A stretch of 64,000 nt of DNA from Chitinophagaceae bacterium (GTDB lineage Bacteria; Bacteroidota; Bacteroidia; Chitinophagales; Chitinophagaceae): positions 1 through 64,000 of the forward strand of contig JADKJX010000003.1 of assembly GCA_016720775.1 (NCBI GenBank), written 5' to 3'. Numbering within the stretch: position 1 is the first letter of the stretch; every line of letters begins with the position of its first letter. The notes below the pieces were generated by a model that did no database searches, had not been told where the DNA came from, and saw only the letters and a program-made list of their open reading frames with translations. A program made the translations under genes and the position numbers. Positions 9,329-17,952 of this stretch are shown here, in pieces.

Positions 9329-11239
9329 ATGTGTGGTATCTCCGGCTTTGCCGATTGTAATAAAAAAACCGACAGGGATATTTTAGAAAAAATGAACCGG
9401 ATCATTGCCCACAGGGGACCTGATGGTGAAGGGTATGGATTTTACAATGCACCAAATGCAAGCATCGGCCTTGGCCACAGGCGCCTCAGCATTATTGACC
9501 TTTCAGAAGGGGGTAAACAGCCCCAGACCTTTCAATCGCTTCACATAACATTTAACGGGGAGATATATAATTATACTGAGATCAAAAAGGAACTCGAACT
9601 AAAGGGGCACCAGTTTCACAGCCACAGTGATACGGAGGTCATTTTACATGCCTACCACGAATGGGGCAGTGCTGCTTTGCAAAAATTCATTGGCATGTTT
9701 GCCTTTGTTATTTATGATGAAGCCAAACAGAAGCTATTTGCCTGCCGCGACCGGGCCGGGGTAAAACCTTTTTTCTATTACTGGAAAGATGGCTTGTTTC
9801 TTTTTGCTTCTGAATTAAAAGCATTCCTGCAGCATCCAGGCTTTATAAAAGAAATAAATACAGATGCAGCAGCAGCATTTATGCAGTATGGATATGTACC
9901 CACGCCTCATTGCATTTATGAGGACACGTTTAAATTAAAGCCCGGCCATTTCCTGGAGATGGATATCGCTTCCAGGGGTATACAAACATTCCGGTACTGG
10001 AATGTATACGATGCTTACAATAAGCCGATCCTCGATATAAGTTTCCCCGAGGCGATGGAAGAAACAGAGAAGATCCTGACGAAGGCATTTGAATACCGGA
10101 TGGTAAGTGATGTGCCCGTAGGCGTTTTTTTAAGTGGTGGGTATGACAGCAGTTGTGTTACTGCCCTGCTTCAGAAAAATCACACGGAAAAAATAAAAAC
10201 ATTCACCATAGGCGTGCCTGATGATGGTTTAAATGAAGCGCCTTATGCAAAAGAGATAGCAGCGTACCTGGGAACAGACCATACGGAATATTACTGCACG
10301 CATAAGGAGGCCATTGAGATCGTTCCGCAATTGCCCTTTTTTTATGACGAGCCTTTTGCCGACAGCAGTGCCATACCCACTTCGCTGGTAAGTAAAGTAG
10401 CCCGTGAAAAAGTAACGGTCGCATTATCGGCTGATGCCGGTGATGAGGTATTTGCAGGTTACAACCGCTATGATTATATGCTGAAGTATGGGAAGAAACT
10501 CCAGGGCATTCCGGGGTTTGTGCGCAAGTCGGCCGCAGCGGTCATGGATGTGGTTCCCGCCAACGCCATACCCATGCTGAACAAACAATACCTCTTTCAC
10601 AGCCGGTATGAAAAAGTAAAGACCTTTTTAAAGAATCCTTCGGAGAAGAATCTTTTAAAGAATATAACACAGCACATGACTGACAACAGTGTTTCAAAAC
10701 TGTTCAAAAGCCAGGTTAAGGTTCTGTCTTCTGCTTTCGACAGCGAAGAACTGAATGCGGAGAATTATTCGATGCTGAGTTATATGATGGCCATAGATTA
10801 CCAAACTTACCTGCTGGATGATATCCTTCAAAAAGTAGACAGGGCCACCATGAGTGTGAGCCTGGAAGGACGGGAACCTTTCCTGGACCAGCATGTTATT
10901 GAATGGGCGGCACGGCTTCCGGTTGATTATAAATATAATAAAGGGAATAAAAAATTCATCATCAAGGAGATCGTTCATAAGTACATTCCCAAAGCAATGA
11001 TGGACCGGCCCAAGATGGGATTTGGAATTCCTATTGTAAGCTGGCTGGAAACTGAGCTGAAGCCTTTTGTTGACCGCTACCTGGATGATGCGTTCATCAT
11101 TAAGCAGGGTATTTTTAATAATGATGAAGTGCAGCGGATAAGGGAAGCCTTTTATAATGGAAAGAAAGAAAGGGCCGAAAAAATATGGTTCTTACTGATG
11201 TTCCAGATGTGGTACGACCGATGGATGAACAATAACTAA
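9329..11239 (+). CDS. asnB: Asparagine synthase (glutamine-hydrolysing), polysaccharide-locus type
   Basis: The start at 9329 gives MCGISGFADC. The cysteine right after Met is the N-terminal nucleophile of class II glutamine amidotransferases, so the in-frame start at 9305 is rejected. The glutaminase domain spans about residues 1-210 (HRGPDGEG, LGHRRLSIIDLS, FNGEIYN). The synthase domain follows with the PP-loop FLSGGYDSSC and later LSADAGDEVFAGYNRY. The 636-aa length is typical. In O-antigen and capsule loci such enzymes often amidate uronic acids or other sugar carboxylates rather than making free asparagine. That role fits here but is inferred from position among glycosyltransferase genes. 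Confidence 0.93.
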   Translation: MCGISGFADCNKKTDRDILEKMNRIIAHRGPDGEGYGFYNAPNASIGLGHRRLSIIDLSEGGKQPQTFQSLHITFNGEIYNYTEIKKELELKGHQFHSHSDTEVILHAYHEWGSAALQKFIGMFAFVIYDEAKQKLFACRDRAGVKPFFYYWKDGLFLFASELKAFLQHPGFIKEINTDAAAAFMQYGYVPTPHCIYEDTFKLKPGHFLEMDIASRGIQTFRYWNVYDAYNKPILDISFPEAMEETEKILTKAFEYRMVSDVPVGVFLSGGYDSSCVTALLQKNHTEKIKTFTIGVPDDGLNEAPYAKEIAAYLGTDHTEYYCTHKEAIEIVPQLPFFYDEPFADSSAIPTSLVSKVAREKVTVALSADAGDEVFAGYNRYDYMLKYGKKLQGIPGFVRKSAAAVMDVVPANAIPMLNKQYLFHSRYEKVKTFLKNPSEKNLLKNITQHMTDNSVSKLFKSQVKVLSSAFDSEELNAENYSMLSYMMAIDYQTYLLDDILQKVDRATMSVSLEGREPFLDQHVIEWAARLPVDYKYNKGNKKFIIKEIVHKYIPKAMMDRPKMGFGIPIVSWLETELKPFVDRYLDDAFIIKQGIFNNDEVQRIREAFYNGKKERAEKIWFLLMFQMWYDRWMNNN

Positions 11240-11267
11240 TACCGGTTCAGGTATTTAGTCCAATACC

Positions 11268-12554
11268 ATGATTAAAAAGGATACTTTTTTAAAATACCGG
11301 AAAAGCCCGGCTGTAAAGTCGCTGGGTATTTACACCTTCACCAATTTTTTTGGAAAAGGGGTGGCCTTCCTGCTGCTGCCTTATTTCACCAACGTACTTT
11401 CTAAAAGTGATATCGGGCTGATAAGCCTGTTCAGCAGCGCCATCATTTTTTTAATGCCCTTCATCTCCATGGGTGTTTTACAAAGTACCAGCACCGATTA
11501 TTTCAAACTCGGCAAAAAGGAATTCAAAGATTTTTTTACAACGGGATTTTTATTACCTGTAGGAGTCTTTCTTTTATCACTTGCCGTGTTCTACCTGCTC
11601 CGGGATGTATTTACAACGAAATATAATTTCCCCCTATCATTCATCTGGCTGATACCGGTTGTTACATTTCTCTCTTTTATAAGCCAGCATGTCATTAACC
11701 TCATCCGCAATGAAGAGAACCCGAATCTTTTTATGAAGGCAGTATTGGGCAGGTTGTTCCTGGAAATAGGGCTGGCCATTGCTTTAATAAGTGGGTTAAA
11801 GATGGCCTGGGAAGGAAGGATCACCGGCATCCTGATCTCTTATGCCGTGTTTGCGATGTATGCTTTTTATTTTTTTATCAGCCGGGACTATTTGTTTGGA
11901 GAAATAAAGAAAAAGGTCATTAAAGAAGAACTGATCTTCAGTGTACCCATTGTCATCATGCAGTTCAGTGTTTTCTGTATGAACTATTCCGATGGTTTTT
12001 TTCTTTCCCGGTTCACCCATGATCATAATGCCGAAGTGGGCGTTTATTCCATTGCCTGCATATTCGGGTCCATCATCATTACGTTGTGTTCAGCATTGCT
12101 CCAATACATACTTCCCCGCATATATAAAATGTTGTCGGAACCGAAAATTGACTACAACGCCATCCGGAAACTTTTTTGGGCATACATAGGCATCATGACC
12201 GGCGGGTTGCTGTTGCTGCTGGTATTTGTGCCGCTTGCTTACCGCTTCATGCTGAATAAAGCATATAGCCCCGGGTTGAATTATTACTGGCTCATCTGCA
12301 TTGGCTATTACTTCTGGACGATCGCTTACCTGTTTTTTTCTTTTTTATTGTATTACCGCCATAAGCGTAAAATAATCTGGCTGTCTGCAACGTTTGCCTG
12401 TATCAGTTTAACCAGCAACTATTTTTTTATAAAGAACATGAGTTCCATGGGTGCAGCCATCTCTGTTTTTTGCAGTTATTTTATTGTTTTAATGATAACT
12501 TTATTTTTTACCCGTAAGCAAATGGGCTTTATTTTTAAAAGAACACAACCCTAA
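11268..12554 (+). CDS. Wzx-type oligosaccharide flippase
   Basis: This 428-aa protein is hydrophobic throughout with about 12 predicted membrane segments. It begins KSLGIYTFTNFFGKGVAFLL, the usual N-terminus of the polysaccharide biosynthesis/MATE-like flippase family (MOP superfamily), and has the NVLSKSDIGLISLF segment seen in Wzx proteins. Wzx moves undecaprenyl-diphosphate-linked repeat units across the inner membrane. It follows asnB by 28 bases and precedes the FkbM gene by 13, so it is in the same operon. The exact repeat unit it carries cannot be read from sequence. Confidence 0.87.
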   Translation: MIKKDTFLKYRKSPAVKSLGIYTFTNFFGKGVAFLLLPYFTNVLSKSDIGLISLFSSAIIFLMPFISMGVLQSTSTDYFKLGKKEFKDFFTTGFLLPVGVFLLSLAVFYLLRDVFTTKYNFPLSFIWLIPVVTFLSFISQHVINLIRNEENPNLFMKAVLGRLFLEIGLAIALISGLKMAWEGRITGILISYAVFAMYAFYFFISRDYLFGEIKKKVIKEELIFSVPIVIMQFSVFCMNYSDGFFLSRFTHDHNAEVGVYSIACIFGSIIITLCSALLQYILPRIYKMLSEPKIDYNAIRKLFWAYIGIMTGGLLLLLVFVPLAYRFMLNKAYSPGLNYYWLICIGYYFWTIAYLFFSFLLYYRHKRKIIWLSATFACISLTSNYFFIKNMSSMGAAISVFCSYFIVLMITLFFTRKQMGFIFKRTQP

Positions 12555-12567
12555 ATCAATTTACCTG

Positions 12568-13332
12568 ATGAAAGAATTTTTATACAAACTGCTTAACCTG
12601 GCTACTTTGGGAAGAGGAATGAAACGTACCATCAATGGGCGTGATGTAAGGCTGCCAACCCGGTTCTACCGTTTCTTCCCCGACAATTACGAAAAAGATA
12701 ATTTTCAGTTCTTCTTTTCTTCCTGCAAAAACGGAGATACGGTGCTGGATTTCGGGGCACACATCGGCTTATTTGCTGCCATGGCATCCAAAGCAGTTGG
12801 CCCTTCCGGCAAGGTCTATGCATTTGAACCTTCGCCATCAACCAACCTGTTACTGCAAAAAACGGTTGCGATAAATAATGCATCGGGCATTGTTAAAACC
12901 TTTCAGAAAGCCGTGGGCGGCTCTGTTGGTAAAACAACTTTTTTTGTTTCCGACGGGCAGGCCGACAATGCCAACAGCCTGGTGAATTATAAAGAAGACA
13001 GGCCTTTTCACGGGATTGAAATTGACGTAACCACCATTGATGCCTTTGTAAAAGAACAACAGTTATCTAAAATCGATTTTATAAAGATAGATGTGGAGGG
13101 AGCTGAATACGATGCCATGAAAGGAGCGGTTGAAACATTTAAAAGATTCAAACCAAGATCCATCCTGGCCATCCACCCCGAACCGGTAAAAGCAAAGGGC
13201 GACAGCCTGGAAGCTATTTATGATCTTGTGAAGGAACTTAATTATACAGCTTTGTATAATGACAAACCCATCAGCAAAGAAGACTTCTGTTCGCAAACCG
13301 ATCTCATCGATTTTCACCTTATACCGGCTTAG
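12568..13332 (+). CDS. FkbM family methyltransferase
   Basis: This 254-aa protein has the SAM motif VLDFGAHIGLFAAMASKAVG, then VYAFEPSPSTNLLLQKTV, and the family signature FIKIDVEGAEYDAMKGA near residues 170-186. These place it in the FkbM/Methyltransf_21 family of O-methyltransferases, which modify sugars and natural products. It sits between the flippase and a GT4 gene with gaps of 13 and 8 bases, so glycan methylation is the likely role. The acceptor is unknown. Confidence 0.88.
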   Translation: MKEFLYKLLNLATLGRGMKRTINGRDVRLPTRFYRFFPDNYEKDNFQFFFSSCKNGDTVLDFGAHIGLFAAMASKAVGPSGKVYAFEPSPSTNLLLQKTVAINNASGIVKTFQKAVGGSVGKTTFFVSDGQADNANSLVNYKEDRPFHGIEIDVTTIDAFVKEQQLSKIDFIKIDVEGAEYDAMKGAVETFKRFKPRSILAIHPEPVKAKGDSLEAIYDLVKELNYTALYNDKPISKEDFCSQTDLIDFHLIPA

Positions 13333-13340
13333 GCAACAGG

Positions 13341-14429
13341 ATGAGCAATAAAAAAACCATACTGCACATCATCGACTATATGGGCCGCGGGGGTGCAGAA
13401 GTAATGCTGGTAAAAGTTTTGAAAGAATTGAAGGAATATCATAACATAGTGGTCACGCTCAATCCGCAAAACCACTTTGGTGATGAGTTTACCTGCGATG
13501 AATACCATTGTCTCCAAATGGGCTCTTTTTCAAAATTTCCACTGGCAATAATGCGGCTGCACAAATTTATCCGGCAAAATAAGGTTGACCTGGTGCACTC
13601 TCACCTGTTCACTGCTACCCTGGTGGCAAGGTTCGCTACGCCAGGGCATATTCCGCTGATCACAACAATTCATACCAATGTTTCTGCTTCTGCTGAATAT
13701 AAGAAAGGATATTTGCGGCTGCTCGAAAAAATGAGTTACCGTAAACATAAGAGTACCATTATAGGTGTTTCTTCCGGGGTTATGCAGCAATATTTCAGCT
13801 TCTTCAATCACAAGCCGTACAAGGAACATCTGCTGTATACGTTTGTGGACATAAAGGAAACAGAAGATCTGCCAGTGGCTGTAAAAGAGAATAAAGCTTT
13901 GTTCAGGCTGGTTTCCATCGGTGCCTTGCGCTATCCTAAAAACCAGCAATACCTTATCCGGGCTTTTGCACAGTTAAAACAGGAAAATTTTGAACTGGAT
14001 ATTTACGGAACCGGGCCATTGCAGAAAGAACTGGAACAAATGCGGAATGAATCAGGTGCAAGGGTCATATTAAAAGGAGAGGTTAAAAATGCCAGCAGGT
14101 TATTATCGCAATACGACCTGTACGTAATGCCTTCGGAATTTGAAGGGTTTTCCCTGAGTATATTGGAAGCCATGGCCATGCAAATGCCCATGCTGGTAAG
14201 TGATATTCCTTCCTTCCGGGAACAATGCGCCGATACAGCTTTATATTTTGACCTGAAAGCCCCGGATGATTTCATAAGCAAATTAAAAATGCTGGCAGCC
14301 GATGAGGCCCTGCGAAATAACCTGGCGGCGGCTGCAAGACAACGGGTGCTTGATCATTTTACGCTGGAGCATCACATGAAGGGCCTGCGCAAAATTTATT
14401 CCGATACATTAAATGATAAACAGCAGTGA
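13341..14429 (+). CDS. GT4 glycosyltransferase
   Basis: This 362-aa GT-B enzyme has the N-terminal glycine loop IIDYMGRGGAEVMLVKVL, then DLVHSHLFTATLVAR and ITTIHTNV. In the C-terminal domain VSIGALRYPKNQQYLIRAF, DIYGTGPLQKEL and the catalytic-loop pattern EFEGFSLSILEAMAMQMP are present, with both conserved glutamates. It is a retaining transferase of the CAZy GT4 type acting at the cytoplasmic membrane face. Its stop overlaps the GTG start of the next gene by four bases (GTGA), showing tight coupling. Donor and acceptor sugars are unknown. Confidence 0.9.
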   Translation: MSNKKTILHIIDYMGRGGAEVMLVKVLKELKEYHNIVVTLNPQNHFGDEFTCDEYHCLQMGSFSKFPLAIMRLHKFIRQNKVDLVHSHLFTATLVARFATPGHIPLITTIHTNVSASAEYKKGYLRLLEKMSYRKHKSTIIGVSSGVMQQYFSFFNHKPYKEHLLYTFVDIKETEDLPVAVKENKALFRLVSIGALRYPKNQQYLIRAFAQLKQENFELDIYGTGPLQKELEQMRNESGARVILKGEVKNASRLLSQYDLYVMPSEFEGFSLSILEAMAMQMPMLVSDIPSFREQCADTALYFDLKAPDDFISKLKMLAADEALRNNLAAAARQRVLDHFTLEHHMKGLRKIYSDTLNDKQQ

Positions 14430-15661
14430 CCGGAAAAAATATTTTATTTATCTCTTACGACGGCATGACCGATCCGCTTGGGCAGAGCCAGGTGATTCCT
14501 TACCTGGAAGGCCTTACAAAGCAAGGATACCGCTTCACCATTTTAAGTTGTGATAAGCCGCAAAAATATAAGGCCCACAAAGCCGAGGTCGAGAAACTGC
14601 TGGAAAACCTGCCGATCGATTGGGTGTCGCTGCCTTATCATAAGAATCCGCCGGTGTTATCATCTGTGTATGATTTTTATAAAATGAAACAAAAAGCTGG
14701 TGAACTGCATGCCAGCCGGAAGATCGATATGGTGCACACCCGTCCCGGCGTACCGCAGTTGGTTGCCTTGTACCTTAAAAAGAAACTGGGCATCAAATAC
14801 CTGAACGACATCCGCGGCTTTTGGGCCGATGAACGGGTTGACGGCGGAATGTGGAACCTAAAGAATCCTTTATACAAAATAGTGTATGATTTTTTCAGAA
14901 GAAAGGAAGATGAAAGTGTGAAAATAGCAGACTATAACACCTGCCTCACCTATAAAGGCAAAGAAGAGATACTGAAATGGAAAACAGTGCCGCAGCCGGT
15001 GAAAGTGGATGTGGTTCCCTGCAGTGTTGACCTGGAATTGTTTGATACGGTGAATATTGATATTGCATTCCGGGAGCAATTCAAAAAAGAATCAGGCATC
15101 AGCGACGGAGATTTTATTGTGAGCTACCTCGGTTCCATCGGGGGCTGGTACCTCACCAATGAAATGCTTAAGTTTTGCGGAATGCTGCTGCAAAAAAAGC
15201 CGGAAGCAAAATTCTTATTCATCTCCAACAATAAGCACGAAGATATAATTGAGGCAGCAAAAAGATTTAATGTTCCGGGCGACAAAATAATTGTAAAATT
15301 TGCTGGAAGAAAACAGGTGCCCAGTTTGCTGTCCCTGAGTAACTATTCCCTGTTTTTCATAAAGCCGTGTTATTCAAAACTGTCTTCATCGCCTACCAAA
15401 CACGGCGAGATAATGGCAATGGGTATCCCGGTTATAACCAACAGCGGAGTGGGCGATGTGAAAGAGATCGTTGAAAAATATGAAGCAGGCTTTGTACTGG
15501 ATGGATTTAGTGAGGCAGAGATGAATAAAGCCATCGACCGGATCATTGATCCCGCTACAAAGTTCAACGGTAATAAGATAAGAGAAGGAGCTGCCGAATT
15601 TTACAGCCTTGATAAAACGGTGCAGACATATACACAGGTGTATAAAAAAATTTTAGGATAA
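14426..15661 (+). CDS. GT4 glycosyltransferase
   Basis: This 411-aa protein starts at GTG 14426, overlapping the previous stop. The N-terminal segment ISYDGMTDPLGQSQVIPYL is characteristic of a Bacteroidota GT4 subgroup in O-antigen loci. DIRGFWADERVDGGMW and CSVDLELF follow. The C-terminal domain has VSYLGSIGGWYL and the modified EX7E region TKHGEIMAMGIPVITNSGVGD. Length is normal for the family. Together with its upstream neighbour it would add successive sugars to the repeat unit. Specificity cannot be assigned. Confidence 0.88.
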   Translation: MTGKNILFISYDGMTDPLGQSQVIPYLEGLTKQGYRFTILSCDKPQKYKAHKAEVEKLLENLPIDWVSLPYHKNPPVLSSVYDFYKMKQKAGELHASRKIDMVHTRPGVPQLVALYLKKKLGIKYLNDIRGFWADERVDGGMWNLKNPLYKIVYDFFRRKEDESVKIADYNTCLTYKGKEEILKWKTVPQPVKVDVVPCSVDLELFDTVNIDIAFREQFKKESGISDGDFIVSYLGSIGGWYLTNEMLKFCGMLLQKKPEAKFLFISNNKHEDIIEAAKRFNVPGDKIIVKFAGRKQVPSLLSLSNYSLFFIKPCYSKLSSSPTKHGEIMAMGIPVITNSGVGDVKEIVEKYEAGFVLDGFSEAEMNKAIDRIIDPATKFNGNKIREGAAEFYSLDKTVQTYTQVYKKILG

Positions 15662-15682
15662 CGTTCATACCAATTTTAGTCG

Positions 15683-16840
15683 ATGAAAAAAAAATATTTA
15701 ATAATCGGGGCAGGTTTTTCAGGCACCGTACTGGCCGATCAGTTAGTGAAACATTCAGATTGCAGCATTGATATCTGGGACGAACGGGAGCATATCGGCG
15801 GCAACTGTCACACAAAACGGGATGAACAAACCGGCATTATGGTACACCAGTACGGACCGCATATCTTCAACACCGATAAGAAAGAGATATGGGATTTTGT
15901 GAACAGCCTGGGTGAGTTCAGGCCCTATGTACACCGGGTAAAGGCAATGAGCAACGGCAAGATTTATTCATTACCCGTTAACCTCCATACCATCAACCAA
16001 CTCTTTGGCAGATCATTTACACCCGAAGAGGCAAAAGCTTTTTTAGAAACGCTGGCTGATAAAGCGATAGAGGACCCGAAAAATTTTGAGGAACAGGCGC
16101 TGCGTTTTATCGGTAAAGAACTCTATTATGCTTTTTTTTATGGCTACACAAAAAAGCAGTGGGGTTGTGAACCAACAGAATTGCCGGCATCCATCCTTAA
16201 AAGAATTCCCGTACGGTTCAACTACGACGATAACTATCATAATAACATCTACACCGGCATTCCGGTAAATGGATACACGGCACTCATGGAAAAATTAATT
16301 GACCATGCAGAAATCACGGTAACACTGAACAAAAAATTTGATCCGGCAACAGATGTAAGCGGATACGATCATGTTTTTTACACCGGCCCCATTGATGCCT
16401 GGTTCCGGTTTAAATATGGCCGGCTTGGTTACCGCACTGTTACATTTGAAACGCATTATGCCGATGGCGATTTCCAGGGAACCACACAAATGAATTTCTG
16501 TGATGAAAATGTACCCTATACCCGTATCACCGAACACAAGCATTTCACCAACTGGGAACAGCACGACAGGACCATTTACTTCAAAGAGTTCAGTAAAGAA
16601 ACAGAACCATCCGATATTCCTTATTATCCCAAGCGGTTAGAGCAAGACAAAACATTGCTTCTTAAATACCGAAGTGATGCTGGGGCTCTTCAAAAGGTAT
16701 CTTTCCTTGGCCGGCTTGCTACGTATCGTTATATGGATATGCACCATGTGATCGGAGAAGCCCTAAGCTTTGCAAAAACATGGATCCAGGCGTCGAAAAA
16801 CAACGAAAAACTCCCCGTTTTCCCTAATCTGGAGGCATAA
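15683..16840 (+). CDS. glf: UDP-galactopyranose mutase
   Basis: This 385-aa flavoenzyme has the FAD-binding start KYLIIGAGFSGTVLADQL, then HIGGNCHTKRDEQTGIMVHQ and YGPHIFNTDKKEIWDFV, all hallmarks of Glf. The later segments GYTKKQWGCEPTELPASI and EHKHFTNWEQ are also typical. It converts UDP-galactopyranose to UDP-galactofuranose in the cytoplasm. Its presence strongly predicts galactofuranose in the surface glycan. The GT2 gene that follows (after a 92-bp gap) is a reasonable candidate to transfer it. Confidence 0.95.
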   Translation: MKKKYLIIGAGFSGTVLADQLVKHSDCSIDIWDEREHIGGNCHTKRDEQTGIMVHQYGPHIFNTDKKEIWDFVNSLGEFRPYVHRVKAMSNGKIYSLPVNLHTINQLFGRSFTPEEAKAFLETLADKAIEDPKNFEEQALRFIGKELYYAFFYGYTKKQWGCEPTELPASILKRIPVRFNYDDNYHNNIYTGIPVNGYTALMEKLIDHAEITVTLNKKFDPATDVSGYDHVFYTGPIDAWFRFKYGRLGYRTVTFETHYADGDFQGTTQMNFCDENVPYTRITEHKHFTNWEQHDRTIYFKEFSKETEPSDIPYYPKRLEQDKTLLLKYRSDAGALQKVSFLGRLATYRYMDMHHVIGEALSFAKTWIQASKNNEKLPVFPNLEA

Positions 16841-16932
16841 TCAATAAATTCCATCGATTTATGCAATAAGCGGATTCTCATTCCGTTATATTATCGTCCA
16901 ATTATCTCTGATTAAAACCAAACGCCAATCCT

Positions 16933-17931
16933 ATGGAAAAGGTAATTGCTGTGGTTGTTACATACAACCGTAAAGCACTGCTTACTGAATGCATAGCCGC
17001 TCTCCGTAAACAAACACGTACTTTAGATGCGATCCTTGTTGTAAACAACGGGAGTACGGATGACACCGAAGAATGGGTCTCTAAACAAAAAGACCTGATC
17101 CTGATCAATCAAAAAAATGTGGGTTCCAGTGGCGGTTTCAGCACCGGTATTAACTGGGCTTATGAAAACCAGTATTCGTGGATATGGTGTATGGATGATG
17201 ATGGTTATCCTAAAGAAGATGCACTGGAAAAATTATTAGATGCAGATGACGGATGCCTGCGCCTGCTGAACTGCGCCGTTATTGATAAGGCCGATAAGAA
17301 ATCATTTGTTTGGAAAACACAACACTATAAAAACCTGGATGAAGTAGATTGTAAACTGATCGAAGGCATCGGCCATCCATTCAACGGTACCTTACTGCAT
17401 CGCCGCATTGTAGAAAGAGTGGGCGTTCCAAAACCCAAATACTTTTTATGGGGCGACGAGACGGAATACTATTACCGCATTGTAAAGAGCAACGACATAC
17501 CTGTTTGCACTGTAGCCGACAGCATTCATTACCATCCGGCCACTGCGTTCTCCATTAAGAACGACTGGGATTACAGCAACGGATGGAAGATGTACTATTA
17601 CATACGCAACCGGTTCTTCATTCACCAGGCCAAATTCAATAATAAGGCAGTTGCTTTATTACATTACTACTGTTTCATTGTAGCCTTTACCGGTGTAGTA
17701 ATGCTTTACCAGAAAACAGATAAGCTGAAAAAACTGAGCTTCATAATGTGGCCGGTAACCGATGCCTTCAATAATAATTTTGAAGCAACACCACCTGTCA
17801 TCTTATCAAGATTAAAGACCAACGAAACATTTACGCTTACCGGTTCAATAAATGGCTACCTCAAGAATACCTGGTCGGCCATATTTACACCCATTGCAAC
17901 AATACGTGGCCGCAGAGCCGCAAACGCATAG
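16933..17931 (+). CDS. GT2 glycosyltransferase, possible galactofuranosyltransferase
   Basis: This 332-aa GT-A enzyme begins KVIAVVVTYNRKALLTECI, then AILVVNNGSTDDTEEW, and carries the metal-binding acidic motif as WCMDDDGYPKEDAL near residue 95. Later FLWGDETEYYYRI provides the usual base region. Members of this GT2 subgroup include rhamnosyl- and galactofuranosyl-transferases (GlfT1-like). Adjacency to glf favours the latter, but that is inference. A GC-rich hairpin with a T run follows it. Confidence 0.85.
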   Translation: MEKVIAVVVTYNRKALLTECIAALRKQTRTLDAILVVNNGSTDDTEEWVSKQKDLILINQKNVGSSGGFSTGINWAYENQYSWIWCMDDDGYPKEDALEKLLDADDGCLRLLNCAVIDKADKKSFVWKTQHYKNLDEVDCKLIEGIGHPFNGTLLHRRIVERVGVPKPKYFLWGDETEYYYRIVKSNDIPVCTVADSIHYHPATAFSIKNDWDYSNGWKMYYYIRNRFFIHQAKFNNKAVALLHYYCFIVAFTGVVMLYQKTDKLKKLSFIMWPVTDAFNNNFEATPPVILSRLKTNETFTLTGSINGYLKNTWSAIFTPIATIRGRRAANA

Positions 17932-17952
17932 GCTAAAGAGCCCCCTCTGAAA

